This document shows, in pieces, positions 24,822-33,145 of a DNA stretch of 64,000 bases. Made by a program: the position numbers and the translations under genes. The stretch covers positions 1 to 64,000 of the forward strand of contig JAWKNW010000020.1 of the NCBI GenBank assembly GCA_041391505.1, written 5' to 3'. A model generated the notes under the pieces. The model was not told where the DNA came from. It saw nothing but the letters and a program-made list of their open reading frames with translations, and did no database searches. The stretch comes from Rhodothermales bacterium (lineage in GTDB: Bacteria > Bacteroidota > Rhodothermia > Rhodothermales > JAHQVL01). Within the stretch, counting starts at the first letter, position 1. The number at the start of each line of letters is the position of its first letter.

Positions 24822-26801
24822 TCAGGATGGTGCGTCGCCGGCGGGGAGCGCCAGTTCAAAAGCGGCCCCTTCGGCGCCCGAGGTATCGAGGCGAAGCATG
24901 CCGCGATGGCCCTGGGTGACGATATCGTAGCTGAGCGAGAGCCCGAGGCCCGTTCCTTCGCCGGGCGGTTTGGTCGTAAAAAACGGATCGAAGATGCGGG
25001 CCTGAACCGTCTCGGGAACGCCGGCGCCGTTGTCCTCCACGCGAACGACCGCAAAATCGCCGTCCAGCCACGTGGAAAGATGGACGCGCGGTTCATACCC
25101 CGCCTCGCCGAGCGCCTTCCGGGCCGAGACCGCGTAAAACGCGTTGCTGAGCAAATTAAGGATGACACGGCCGATATCCTGCGGCACCATACGAACGCGT
25201 CCGATGGCGGGGTCCATCGATTTTTCCAGCGTCACGTTGAACGACATATCCCGGGCCCGGGCGCCGTGGTAGGCGAGACCGGCGTACTCCTCGATCAACC
25301 CGTTCAGATCGACCTCGCGCCATTCGCCCGAGACGCCCCGCGCGTGCTGGAGCATTCCGTGCACGATCCGGTCGGCCCGTTTGCCATGCTGCTGGATCCG
25401 GCCGGCGTTGCTGCGCAAATCCGTCAGCAGCTCCTCCAGTTCGTCCCGCGTCGCTCGGATCGTGTCGCCTTCGTGGGCGTCCATGAAGGCGATGAGGTCA
25501 TCGACGAGTTCGACGGAGAGGGCCGCGAAATTGTTGACGAAATTGAGCGGGTTTTTGATTTCATGGGCAATGCCGGCGGTCAGCTGCCCGAGGGAAATCA
25601 TTTTTTCGCTCTGTACCAGCTGCTCCTGGGCCGCTCTCAGCTCCGCCAGCAGAGACTCCAGCCGCTCGTTCTGCTCCAGCAGCGCCTCGTTCCGCTCGCG
25701 CATCCATCGCGCTTCTTTCTCCGACTGCTCCATGGCCGTCCGGATCTGCAGCCGGCTCAATCGCACCCGCAGCTCGTCGCCGAACACGCGTTCCTTCGCC
25801 TCCTGGAAGGCCTTGTAGTGCTGCAGCGCGCCGGCGACGTCGCCCCGCTCCTCGGCGAGGCGCGCCAGGGCTTCGCGTACCTCAAATTTACGGGTCTCCA
25901 CGCCGAGGTCGTCCGCGATGGCCAGGGCGTCCGCAAACGCGGTCTCGGCCTCGTCGAAGCGGCCGGTGCGGGCGTAGAGACGGCCGAGACTGAGCAAGCT
26001 GGTGCTCACGGCGCGCTGGTTGTTCACCTGCCGGCGGACCGACAGACTTTCCAGAAGAAAACGTTCGCTCTCGTCGAACCGTCCTTCATCCATCAGCACG
26101 ACGCCCGTGTCGTGTTGCGCCCGCGCCTCGCCGGTCACATTCCGGGCTTCCCGAAACAGACCCATCGCCCGTTCGAGGTGCCCGATCGCTTCCTTGTGCT
26201 GGCCGTTTTTGTGGCAGATGTTGCCCAGCCCGATGAGGGCCCGCGCCATGCCGACGGGATAGTGGTTCGCCTCGAAAATCCCGAGGCTTTCCTCGAAATA
26301 GGCGCGGGCGCGCTCGGTGTCCCCCAGCTCAAAATACCCGACGCCAAAACCGTGGACGAGCCACCCGCGATAGACCGCGTGCTCGCCGTCCTTCAAAAAG
26401 CGCATGGCCTGCTGCCCGTACGAGAGCGCCTGCTCGAAATCGCCCAGGCTCAGGTACACGCCGCCGTAGCCGGCGTACATCTGCCCCAGCAGTTCGTCGT
26501 CGTTCCAGGCGAGCGCCATGTCCACCCCCTCGCGGAGAACGGCGATCGCTTCGTCGTATTCGGAAAGCATGTGGTGCCCCATCGACCGGAGCCAGTACCC
26601 GTCGCGTTCCGGATGGGGATCTCCGGCGAGGCGGGCTTGTTCGATCAGCTCGGGCACCCACGTCAGTGCGAGACGCGGTGCATCGTTGACGCTCCGTTCC
26701 GCGAAGGCGAGCAGCTCGGCCCGCTTCTCGGGAGCCGGCAGGTCGGCATGAAGGAGGTCCTTCCACGCCGCGGCGAGTGCGCTGGTATTTTCGGCTTCCA
26801 T
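24822..26801 (-). CDS. TPR-sensor histidine kinase
   Basis: A 659-aa cytosolic kinase from the ATG at 26801 (a TTG nine codons earlier is also possible). Residues about 20-330 are TPR repeats (units around EQALSYGQQAMRFLKDGEHA, AIGHLERAMGLFREARNV, RFDESERFLLESLSVRRQ and similar), then a coiled coil (about 345-400, EQSEKEARWMRERNEALL). The DHp H-box is GQLTAGIAHEIKNPLNF with His413 as phospho-acceptor. The ATPase domain has the N-box NLLSNAFYAV, G1 VEDNGAGVP, F-box DPFFTTKP and G2 GTGLGLSLSY. No membrane helix is seen, so it senses a cytosolic signal or partner through the TPRs. It opens the four-gene signalling run (receiver, cyclase, phosphatase) and is divergent from uvrB. Confidence 0.93.
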   Translation of the reverse strand: MEAENTSALAAAWKDLLHADLPAPEKRAELLAFAERSVNDAPRLALTWVPELIEQARLAGDPHPERDGYWLRSMGHHMLSEYDEAIAVLREGVDMALAWNDDELLGQMYAGYGGVYLSLGDFEQALSYGQQAMRFLKDGEHAVYRGWLVHGFGVGYFELGDTERARAYFEESLGIFEANHYPVGMARALIGLGNICHKNGQHKEAIGHLERAMGLFREARNVTGEARAQHDTGVVLMDEGRFDESERFLLESLSVRRQVNNQRAVSTSLLSLGRLYARTGRFDEAETAFADALAIADDLGVETRKFEVREALARLAEERGDVAGALQHYKAFQEAKERVFGDELRVRLSRLQIRTAMEQSEKEARWMRERNEALLEQNERLESLLAELRAAQEQLVQSEKMISLGQLTAGIAHEIKNPLNFVNNFAALSVELVDDLIAFMDAHEGDTIRATRDELEELLTDLRSNAGRIQQHGKRADRIVHGMLQHARGVSGEWREVDLNGLIEEYAGLAYHGARARDMSFNVTLEKSMDPAIGRVRMVPQDIGRVILNLLSNAFYAVSARKALGEAGYEPRVHLSTWLDGDFAVVRVEDNGAGVPETVQARIFDPFFTTKPPGEGTGLGLSLSYDIVTQGHRGMLRLDTSGAEGAAFELALPAGDAPS

Positions 26802-26925
26802 GCCTTTCTCATGATTGAGGATACGCAACTTACGAAAACCTACCGGGGTATGTTAGATCCCCGAGTCGCCCGACGCGATCGCCATGTACAGCCGTTTTAA
26901 AAATCGACCTTTCAAGCCCTTCACT

Positions 26926-28986
26926 ATGTCCGCCGACGACGCCGCACGCCGCTTCGAAATCAAGGCCGGCTTTTCGCCCACCGGCGACCAACCCCGCGCC
27001 ATCGATGAGTTGACCACCGGCGTCCTGCGGGGCGACACCTACCAGACCCTGCTCGGGGCCACCGGCACCGGCAAGACCTTTACGATCAGCCACCTGATTC
27101 AGAACCTGAATCGCCCGACGCTGGTCATGAGCCACAACAAGACCCTGGCCGCCCAGCTGTACGCGGAATTCAGGCAGTTCTTCCCGGACAACGCCGTCGA
27201 GTTCTTCATCTCCTACTACGATTATTACCAGCCCGAAGCGTACATCCCGCATTCGGACACCTATATCGAGAAGGATATGTCGGTCAACGAGCGGATCGAC
27301 CGCCTGCGCCTCCGGGCGACGAGCGCGCTCGTGTCGGGCCGGCCGGATGTGATCGTGGTCGCGAGCGTGTCCTGCATCTACGGCCTCGGCTCGCCGGACG
27401 AGTACCGCGCCCAGATCGCGCAGGTGCAGACCGGCATGGAGATCGAGCGCAACGCATTGCTCCACCAGCTGTCGAACATCTTCTACACGCGCAACGACAT
27501 CGCCTTCGAACCCGGCGCCTTCCGCGTCCGGGGCGATATCGTCGAAGTATTCCCGGCGTATCTGGAAGACATCGCCTACCGCATCTCGTTCTGGGGAGAC
27601 GAAATCGAAAAGATCACCAGCTTCGAACCCCTGACCGGCAACACGATCGAGGAGATGCAGCTGCTGACGATCTACCCGGCCAAAATCTTTGTGACGCCGC
27701 GCGAACAGCTCGACCGGGCCCTCGCGTCCATCGAGGAAGAACTCCACTGGCGCCTCGCCGTCCTGCGCGAGATGGGCAAGCTCGTCGAGGCCCAGCGCCT
27801 CGAACAGCGCACCATGTTCGACCTCGAGATGCTGCGGGAAGTCGGCTACTGCTCGGGCGTCGAGAACTACTCCCGGCACCTCTCCGGCCTCCAGCCCGGC
27901 GAACGCCCGTACTGTCTGTTCGACTATTTCCCGGACGACATGCTGCTCGTGATCGACGAAAGCCACGTGACCGTCCCGCAGGTCCGCGCCATGTACAACG
28001 GCGACCGGGCCCGCAAGCTCACGCTCGTCGAACACGGCTTCCGCCTCCCCTCGGCGCTCGACAACCGCCCGATGACCTTCGAGGAGTTCGAGGCCAAGCA
28101 GAAACAGGTCATCTACGTCAGCGCCACGCCGGGCGACTACGAACTCGAGCAGTGCGGCGGCGTGTTTGTCGAGCAGATCATCCGGCCGACCGGCATCCCC
28201 GACCCGGTGATCATCCTGCGGCCGTCGAAAGGGCAGATCGACGACCTGCTGGAGGAAATCCGGGGCTGCAGCGAACGCAACGAGCGCACGCTGGTCACCA
28301 CCCTCACCAAACGCATGTCGGAAGACCTGACCGAATACCTGGATTCGTTCGGCGTGAAGGTCCGGTACATGCACTCGGATATCGACGCCCTCGAACGCGT
28401 CGAAATCCTGCGCGACCTGAGGCTGGGCGTCTTCGATGTGTTGATCGGTGTCAACCTGCTCCGCGAAGGCCTCGACCTCCCCGAGGTGGCGCTCGTGGCC
28501 ATTCTGGACGCGGACAAGGAAGGCTTCCTGCGCAGCGACCGCTCGCTCATCCAGACCGCCGGCCGCGCCGCCCGTAACGCCGAGGGCCGCATCATCATGT
28601 ATGCGGATACGGTGACCGGATCGATGCAGCGGATGATGGACGAGACCCGGCGCCGGCGGGAGATCCAGCTCGCCTACAACGAAGAACATGGCATCATCCC
28701 GAAAACCGTCTTCAAGTCGCGCGAAGAGATCCTCCGGGGCACCGTCATCGCCGAGGAAAAGGCCGACCAGGAAGATGGCGTCAGCTCGCGCTATTACGGC
28801 AGCGACGAGAACCTGCCGATCGCCGCGGACCCGGTGGTCAAGTACCTCACCGAGGATCAAAAACGCGACCTTATCGCCCAGCTCCGCAAGGAAATGAACG
28901 AAGCCGCCGAAAACCTCAAGTTCGAGCGCGCCGCCGAACTCCGCGACAACATCGCCCAGATGGAGGCGGCGATGAACGCGCGATGA
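26926..28986 (+). CDS. uvrB: Excinuclease ABC subunit B (UvrB)
   Basis: A 686-aa UvrB from the ATG at 26926 (MSADDAARRFEIKAGF), which matches the family N-terminus better than the ATG 42 nt earlier. Walker A is LGATGTGKTFT (about 44-54), followed by the beta-hairpin tip region YYDYYQPEAYIP that clamps damaged DNA and the DEAD-box-like VIDESHVT. Helicase motifs IRPTGIPDP, LTKRMSEDLTEYL, and GVNLLREGLDLPEV with QTAGRAARN complete the core. The C-terminal UVR domain (LIAQLRKEMNEAAENLKFE) binds UvrC. It scans DNA with UvrA, then loads UvrC in nucleotide excision repair. It stands alone, divergent from the histidine kinase, with about 120 nt between starts. Confidence 0.97.
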   Translation: MSADDAARRFEIKAGFSPTGDQPRAIDELTTGVLRGDTYQTLLGATGTGKTFTISHLIQNLNRPTLVMSHNKTLAAQLYAEFRQFFPDNAVEFFISYYDYYQPEAYIPHSDTYIEKDMSVNERIDRLRLRATSALVSGRPDVIVVASVSCIYGLGSPDEYRAQIAQVQTGMEIERNALLHQLSNIFYTRNDIAFEPGAFRVRGDIVEVFPAYLEDIAYRISFWGDEIEKITSFEPLTGNTIEEMQLLTIYPAKIFVTPREQLDRALASIEEELHWRLAVLREMGKLVEAQRLEQRTMFDLEMLREVGYCSGVENYSRHLSGLQPGERPYCLFDYFPDDMLLVIDESHVTVPQVRAMYNGDRARKLTLVEHGFRLPSALDNRPMTFEEFEAKQKQVIYVSATPGDYELEQCGGVFVEQIIRPTGIPDPVIILRPSKGQIDDLLEEIRGCSERNERTLVTTLTKRMSEDLTEYLDSFGVKVRYMHSDIDALERVEILRDLRLGVFDVLIGVNLLREGLDLPEVALVAILDADKEGFLRSDRSLIQTAGRAARNAEGRIIMYADTVTGSMQRMMDETRRRREIQLAYNEEHGIIPKTVFKSREEILRGTVIAEEKADQEDGVSSRYYGSDENLPIAADPVVKYLTEDQKRDLIAQLRKEMNEAAENLKFERAAELRDNIAQMEAAMNAR

Positions 28987-29040
28987 GCCCGATGTACACA
29001 ACCCTTCGCCCATCGCGTATCGCCACGTCCTGACTTCACC

Positions 29041-30240
29041 ATGGCCATCGTCTACATCCTCGGTGCGGCGCAAGGGCTGTTTCTGGCCGCCATCCTGGCC
29101 AGCCGAAGCCCTCGAACGACCCCGAATCGGCTGCTCGCCCTGGCGATGATCGCGTTTTCAGTCGACCTCGTGACAGCCTGGTACCACACCGCCGGCCTCG
29201 ACCAGCAGGCGCCCCAGTTCATCGGGCTGGATGCCGGCATCGGCTTCCTCTATGGCCCCCTCTGGTTTCTCTATGCCCGGACCCTCACCACGCCGGCGCA
29301 CGCGCTGCGCCGTATCGATTACCTGCATTTCCTCCCCTTTCTCCTCGCGCTCCTGGTGATGGTCCCCTTCTACAGGCTGGATGGGGCCGCCAAGCTCGCC
29401 GACATGATGCACCCGGACCATAACCGGTATCTGATTTTGGCCGGCGCACTCGCCCCCTTCAAGATCGGCTTCGGCGCGCTGTACATCGGCTGGGTGCTCG
29501 TCCTCATCCGCCGGCACCGCCGGCGCATCCGCTGGACCCACTCCATGCTCGACCACGTCCAGCTCAACTGGGTGCGTAACGTCACCTACGGCTTTGTCCT
29601 CCTCCTCGTGCTCTCGTTCGTACTCTACCTGGTGGGCAAACCCACCGCCGAACACCCCGTAGGGATGGATCCCTCGACCATCCACGACGACATCGCCCTG
29701 ATCGCCCTGGCCGTCATGGTGTACCTGATCGGCTATTTCGGTCTGCGTCAGCCCGAAATCCTCCTGCCCAAGGAGAGTCCGCCCCCCGAAACGCCGACCC
29801 ACGCCGGGCCGGCGAACCCGGACAAACCCAGCTACGCCAAATCCGGCATGGAGCCGGACACCGCGCGGGAAATCAAGGAGCGGCTCTGCGCCGTCATGGA
29901 GCGGGACAGGCTGTACCGCAACGGCCAGCTCACCCTGGTCGACCTCGCCGGCGCGCTCGACATCTCCCCGCACAACCTCACCGAGGTCCTCAACACCCAG
30001 CTCGGCCTCAACTTCTACGACTTCGTGAACGGATACCGCGTCCGCGAGGCCAAGGAACGGCTCGACGACCCGGCCTGCGCGCACCTGACGGTGCTGGCCA
30101 TCGGACTGGATGCCGGCTTCAACTCGAAATCCTCGTTCAACGCGGTCTTCAAGAAACATACGCAACGGTCGCCATCCGCGTACCGGGACCGGGAGTCCAG
30201 CGCCGCCGACGCGAACAATCCCGCTGGAACGGACACATGA
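29041..30240 (+). CDS. Membrane-bound AraC-family transcription regulator
   Basis: A 399-aa protein with an N-terminal sensor of about seven transmembrane helices (for example YILGAAQGLFLAAIL, LLALAMIAFSVDLVTAW, LHFLPFLLALLVMVPFY, VTYGFVLLLVLSFVLYLV, LIALAVMVYLIGYFGL). A Pro-rich linker (about 240-280) leads to an AraC DNA-binding domain at about 290-385: LTLVDLAGALDISPHNLTEV is the first helix-turn-helix and VLAIGLDAGFNSKSSFNAVF the second, with FKKHTQRSPSAYR the family end. Membrane AraC regulators of this layout are common in Bacteroidota. It lies 86 nt before the outer-membrane receptor gene in the same direction and is a good candidate to control it; that link is inferred from position only. 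It follows uvrB by 54 nt. Confidence 0.9.
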   Translation: MAIVYILGAAQGLFLAAILASRSPRTTPNRLLALAMIAFSVDLVTAWYHTAGLDQQAPQFIGLDAGIGFLYGPLWFLYARTLTTPAHALRRIDYLHFLPFLLALLVMVPFYRLDGAAKLADMMHPDHNRYLILAGALAPFKIGFGALYIGWVLVLIRRHRRRIRWTHSMLDHVQLNWVRNVTYGFVLLLVLSFVLYLVGKPTAEHPVGMDPSTIHDDIALIALAVMVYLIGYFGLRQPEILLPKESPPPETPTHAGPANPDKPSYAKSGMEPDTAREIKERLCAVMERDRLYRNGQLTLVDLAGALDISPHNLTEVLNTQLGLNFYDFVNGYRVREAKERLDDPACAHLTVLAIGLDAGFNSKSSFNAVFKKHTQRSPSAYRDRESSAADANNPAGTDT

Positions 30241-30325
30241 TGACGTCCAGTCCCACGGGTGCGGACGACGGGACGCCGCGACCGGGCTAGTTTGGGCCCG
30301 TTGTTTCAGCGATTCCAACCCGGTC

Positions 30326-32671
30326 ATGCGTCGTTTTCTGTATAGCCTTTTTTTCGTCCTCCATCTGGCCGGCACGGCCGGCGCCCAGACGCCGGCGACA
30401 CCGTACCAGACCGTCCGCGGCGTCGTCGTCGACCGGGACAGCCGGATACCCCTGCCCGGCGCCAACGTGGTCGTGCTCAGCGTCGATCCGCCCGTGGGAA
30501 CGACCACCGACCTCGAAGGCCGCTTCGAGGTGCCCCGCGTGCCGGTCGGCCGGCATCGCATCCGCATCAGCTTCCTCGGCTTCGAGCCCGTCCTGCTGCC
30601 CGATGTCCTGGTCACCGCCGGCAAAGAGGTGGTCCTGAACATCGCCCTCCAGGAAGACATCCTGCAGGGGCAGGAGATCGTGATCGAGGCAGACGCCGCG
30701 AAGGGGAATGCCATCAACGACATGGCCTTCGTGAGCGCGCGATCGTTTTCGGTTGAAGACACGCGTCGTTATGCCGGCGGCCTCGACGACCCGGCCCGGA
30801 TGGCGTCGGCGTTCGCCGGCATCGCATCGGCCGGCGGCGTCAGCGACAATGCCCTCGCCATCCGTGGAAACAGCCCCAAAGGGGTGCAATGGCGGTTGCA
30901 GGGTGTCGAAATCCCGAATCCGAACCATTTCGCCGGACTGAGCGTCGCGGGCGGCGGCGGCCTCACGCTGTTCAGCAGCCAGCTCCTCGCCAACTCCGAT
31001 GTGATGACGGGCGCGTTTCCGGCCACGTACGGCAACGCGCTGGCCGGCGTGTTCGACATGCAATTCAGGCCGGGGAATGCGTCCCGGTACGAGCATACCC
31101 TCCAGGTCGGCGTGATCGGCCTCGATGCCGCCTCGGAGGGGCCGCTCGGCGACGGCGGCGGGTCGTATCTGTTCAACTACCGGTACTCCACCCTCGGCCT
31201 CCTGCTGCCGCTCCTCCCCACCGAATCGAAAACCACGTTTCAGGACGTCGCCTTCCACCTCAACCTCCCCACGCGCCGCGCCGGTCGGTTCAGCCTGTGG
31301 GGGATGGGCGGAAGCGACCGCCAGACGCAGCGCGCCACCACCGATTCCACGGCGTGGGAATACGACTTCTGGGACCGCGTCGACGCCAGGCTCGCGCTCG
31401 ATATCGGCGTCGCCGGCCTGACCCACCATGCGCTCCTCGGCGCGCGCACCTACCTCCAGTCCCGCCTGGCGGTAACCGTCAACCGGACGCGGTGGGACTG
31501 GGACCGTCTCGACGAGAACGTGCGGTTCCAGCCCGACCTGGCCATCCACTCGACGGACCTGCGCGCCTCCGCCGGCGTCCAGCTCAGCCATAAATTCAGC
31601 GCGCGGCATACCCAGGAGACCAGCCTGTCGGTGCAACGCATCGGATACGACCTCACGCTGCGGGATGCGCCGGGACAGCGTCCGCCGGCGGTCCTCCTCG
31701 CCGCCGGCGCGGGGCACGCCTACCTGTGGGAGGCCGGCATCCAGTCGCGGCTCCGGCCGGCCCCGCGATGGACGCTCGCGCTCGGCATCCACGGCACCTA
31801 TTTCGGACTCACCGAAAGCGCGTCCATCGAGCCCCGCGTCGGGATCCGGTGGCAGGCCGACGAACGCCAGGCATGGAGCCTGGGCCTGGGCCGGCACAGC
31901 CAGGCCGAAGAGGTTCGTATCTACTTTGCCGATCCTGCCGGCGACGGCGGCCGCCCGAACGGCACGCTCGGCCTGTCCAGAGCCCATCACCTCGTGCTCG
32001 GCTACGACCTGGCCCTCGACGACGCCCATCGCCTCAAGATCGAAACCTACTATCAGTATCTGTTCGATATACCGGTCATCGCCGACAGCGCCTATTCGAT
32101 GCTTAATTTTGAGCAGGATTGGGGATTTAACGCCGCCCTCGCCGGCATCGGCGCCGGCGCCAACAAGGGCGTCGAAGTGACCCTCGAACGGTTCCTGAAA
32201 GAGGGGTTCTACTTCCTGGTCACCGGCTCCTTGTTCGAATCCCGATACCGCGGCGGCGACGCGTTATGGCGGCCGACGCGCTTCGATCAGCGATATGCGG
32301 TCAACGCCCTGGCCGGCCGGGAATTCAGCTTTCGCCAGGGTAGGCGCTTGCTCGGATTGAACGGGCGGCTCATTGCGATCGGCGGCAAGCGGCACAGTCC
32401 GCTCGACCCGGTCGCGTCCGGACGTCGCCTCGAGCCGGTGTTTGACGAGACGCGCGCGTTCGAGCAGCGGTGGCCGGCCCTGTTCCTCGCGGATGTCACC
32501 GTCACCTACCGCATCAACCGACCCGAGCGGTCTCACGTCTGGGCGCTCCAGGTAAAAAACGCGCTCGGCGCGAAGGACCGCTATTTCGACTACAACTACC
32601 GGACGAACCGGGTGGACATCGTGCGCGACGGCTTCCCGCTCCCCGTTCTGAGCTACAAACTGGAATTTTGA
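30326..32671 (+). CDS. TonB-dependent outer-membrane receptor with carboxypeptidase-like N-domain
   Basis: A 781-aa protein from the ATG at 30326, which gives a clean signal peptide (MRRFLYSLFFVLHLAGTAGA). Residues about 25-115 are a CarboxypepD_reg-like domain (VRGVVVDRDSRIPLPGANVV, TTDLEGRFEVPRVPVG). A plug domain follows (about 130-260; ALAIRGNSPKGVQWRLQGVE with NPNHFAGLS and FPATYGNALAGVFD), and the rest is strand-rich beta barrel ending in hydrophobic residues (SYKLEF, terminal Phe). Such proteins import large substrates with TonB energy. No SusD-type lipoprotein lies next to it, so it is not a standard Sus pair. The AraC-like regulator just upstream may regulate it. The substrate cannot be told. 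Confidence 0.9.
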   Translation: MRRFLYSLFFVLHLAGTAGAQTPATPYQTVRGVVVDRDSRIPLPGANVVVLSVDPPVGTTTDLEGRFEVPRVPVGRHRIRISFLGFEPVLLPDVLVTAGKEVVLNIALQEDILQGQEIVIEADAAKGNAINDMAFVSARSFSVEDTRRYAGGLDDPARMASAFAGIASAGGVSDNALAIRGNSPKGVQWRLQGVEIPNPNHFAGLSVAGGGGLTLFSSQLLANSDVMTGAFPATYGNALAGVFDMQFRPGNASRYEHTLQVGVIGLDAASEGPLGDGGGSYLFNYRYSTLGLLLPLLPTESKTTFQDVAFHLNLPTRRAGRFSLWGMGGSDRQTQRATTDSTAWEYDFWDRVDARLALDIGVAGLTHHALLGARTYLQSRLAVTVNRTRWDWDRLDENVRFQPDLAIHSTDLRASAGVQLSHKFSARHTQETSLSVQRIGYDLTLRDAPGQRPPAVLLAAGAGHAYLWEAGIQSRLRPAPRWTLALGIHGTYFGLTESASIEPRVGIRWQADERQAWSLGLGRHSQAEEVRIYFADPAGDGGRPNGTLGLSRAHHLVLGYDLALDDAHRLKIETYYQYLFDIPVIADSAYSMLNFEQDWGFNAALAGIGAGANKGVEVTLERFLKEGFYFLVTGSLFESRYRGGDALWRPTRFDQRYAVNALAGREFSFRQGRRLLGLNGRLIAIGGKRHSPLDPVASGRRLEPVFDETRAFEQRWPALFLADVTVTYRINRPERSHVWALQVKNALGAKDRYFDYNYRTNRVDIVRDGFPLPVLSYKLEF

Positions 32672-32850
32672 GCGGTTTCACTCCACCGATGTCCGACACG
32701 ATCCTCACCGGCGTGATTTCGAGACACGCCGGCCGTCTGCGAAGAAATCTGGAACACGCCGGCGGATGCCTTCCGGTGGAAACCTGCCGGCGCAAGACGA
32801 GTATGGATGTCCTCTCAATCGAGTTGTACGCTGCACCGCAGGCCGATACC

Positions 32851-33063
32851 ATGAAAAAAGATATCCATCCGGAATACAAGATGATCACCGTCAAACTGGC
32901 GGATGGTACGTCATTCCAGACCCGTTCGACGATGGATTCCGACACGTACGCGTCGGAAGTCGACTCGACGAACCACCCGTTCTACACGGGCCGTCGCCAG
33001 TATGTCGACACCGCCGGCCGCGTCGAGAAGTTCAACCGCCGGTACGCGAAGACGGGCAAATAA
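32851..33063 (+). CDS. rpmE: 50S ribosomal protein L31 (zinc-free form)
   Basis: A 70-aa protein that starts at the ATG at 32851 (MKKDIHPEYKMITVKLADGT), embedded in a longer chance frame. The C-terminal HPFYTGRRQYVDTAGRVEKF is typical of L31. The four Zn-binding cysteines of the C+ form are absent (at the CxC site the sequence is TSFQTRSTM and at the CxxC site DSTNHPF), so this is the zinc-free C- type by cysteine content, although its length and C-terminus follow type A L31. A strong Rho-independent hairpin follows at 33105-33132. It may be constitutive or a Zn-starvation paralogue; no Zur site was sought in detail. Confidence 0.93.
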   Translation: MKKDIHPEYKMITVKLADGTSFQTRSTMDSDTYASEVDSTNHPFYTGRRQYVDTAGRVEKFNRRYAKTGK

Positions 33064-33104
33064 CCGCTCCCCTTCGCAGGGTACCCCATACCGTTGGGTT
33101 TCAA

Positions 33105-33132
33105 GGCGGTCCGCGGCGCGGATCGCCTTTTT
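33105..33132 (+). terminator. Rho-independent terminator between rpmE and deoA
   Basis: ggcggtccgc (33105-33114) pairs with gcggatcgcc (33118-33127), 10 bp with one G-U pair and a ggc loop, followed directly by ttttt (33128-33132). It ends 13 nt before the thymidine phosphorylase ATG, so it doubles as a possible attenuator. Confidence 0.88.
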
Positions 33133-33145
33133 CCGTTTTGCCTCC

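Noticed and set aside
24522..26900. 792-codon plus-strand frame across the histidine kinase
   Set aside because: Antisense to the kinase, which has complete H, N and G boxes; the frame is open because of GC-rich codon use.
26830..29073. 747-codon minus-strand frame across uvrB
   Set aside because: Antisense to a clear UvrB with all helicase motifs.
32470..32850. Longer upstream start for ribosomal protein L31
   Set aside because: The extra residues lie across the end of the receptor gene and have no similarity to L31; the ATG at 32851 restores the family length.
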